Position numbers and translations under genes: made by a program
Part shown: one piece after another, positions 38,398 to 38,539 of the stretch
Layout of the letters: every line of letters starts with the position of its first letter
Position numbering within the stretch: position 1 is the first letter of the stretch
IMG/VR virus record: IMGVR_UViG_3300025843_000003
Span: 1-38,539 of that record
Length of the DNA: 38,539 nt
Strand: one strand, 5' to 3'
DNA from: a virus
Notes under the pieces: generated by a model
What the model was told of the DNA's origin: nothing
The model's input: the letters and a program-made list of their open reading frames with translations, nothing else
Databases searched by the model: none

Positions 38398-38539
38398 TCT
38401 ACCAGATCCACCGCCGCGCGCGCTGGTGCCGGCCGCGCGCGCTGGTGCCGGCCGCGCGCGCTGGTGCCGGCCGCGCGCGCTGGTGCCGGCCGCGCGCGCT
38501 GGTGCCGGCCGCGCGCGCTGGTGCCGGCCGCGCGCGCTG
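38394..38539 (+). CDS. Partial frame running into the terminal repeat
   Basis: GTG at 38394 overlaps the previous stop (GTGA) and opens MIYQIHRRA, then runs in frame through the 19-bp repeats to the window end. If the repeat between the two ends were one copy (or 1 mod 3), the frame would continue into the C4-like RNA region and stop at 318. It is either a real small gene disrupted by repeat expansion or chance readthrough of a stop-free repeat. Confidence 0.3.
   Translation, partial: MIYQIHRRARWCRPRALVPAARAGAGRARWCRPRALVPAARAGAGRAR
38416..38539. repeat. 19-bp GC-only tandem repeat, right end
   Basis: Six full copies (38416-38529) plus 10 bp. Same unit and phase-independent with the left-end array. 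The ends do not form one exact overlap, because the left array has only 5.3 copies before unique sequence. Confidence 0.95.

Overview
The window is one apparently complete, roughly 38.5-kb genome of a short-tailed (podovirus-like) phage whose virion module follows the gene order of Salmonella phage P22: terS, terL, portal, scaffold, coat, gp4, gp10, (needle slot), gp14, gp7, gp20, gp16, tailspike. Codon use is GC-rich. The H-NS homologue has the beta-proteobacterial type of DNA-binding core, and the Cro-like protein is of the YdaS type. I therefore infer a beta-proteobacterial (Burkholderiales-like) host. Both ends of the window are the same 19-bp GC-only tandem repeat, so the molecule is probably circular or circularly permuted and broken at that repeat.

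Layout. A control region at 36.8-37.35 kb has three 16-bp palindromic operators (TGCAAR-N4-TTTGCA) and two divergent promoters. The rightward promoter drives cro, three small genes, then across the repeat junction a C4-like antisense RNA, a Rha-type antirepressor, a second structured RNA, a lambda-O-like initiator carrying iterons, a P-like gene, several small ATGA-coupled genes, a RuvC-like resolvase, a pentapeptide-repeat protein and NinB. A ~650-bp non-coding stretch (6958-7615) with its own promoter holds a large structured RNA candidate, two tRNA-shaped elements, and then a small membrane protein. A phage-encoded H-NS homologue follows. Late genes run from terS (8978) to two holin-like membrane proteins (28561), closed by a strong bidirectional terminator.

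The leftward operon (37.19 to 28.67 kb) encodes small DNA-binding or zinc-binding proteins, a Bet/RecT annealase with a lambda-type (YqaJ) exonuclease, an ASCH-like protein, an orphan C5-cytosine methyltransferase and several unknowns. Many of its intergenic gaps hold an intrinsic-terminator hairpin directly upstream of the next ribosome site, which suggests antitermination or translational control.

I found no integrase, no CI-type repressor, no recognisable endolysin and no Rz pair. Temperate-type regulation (Cro, operators, C4-like RNA, antirepressor) without a protein repressor or integrase is the main biological puzzle. RNA-based immunity, or a virulent derivative of a temperate phage, are the two explanations I consider. 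The most unusual sequences are the large ncRNA/tRNA-like region, the iterons inside the O-like gene, and the pentapeptide array whose silent codon positions appear invariant.
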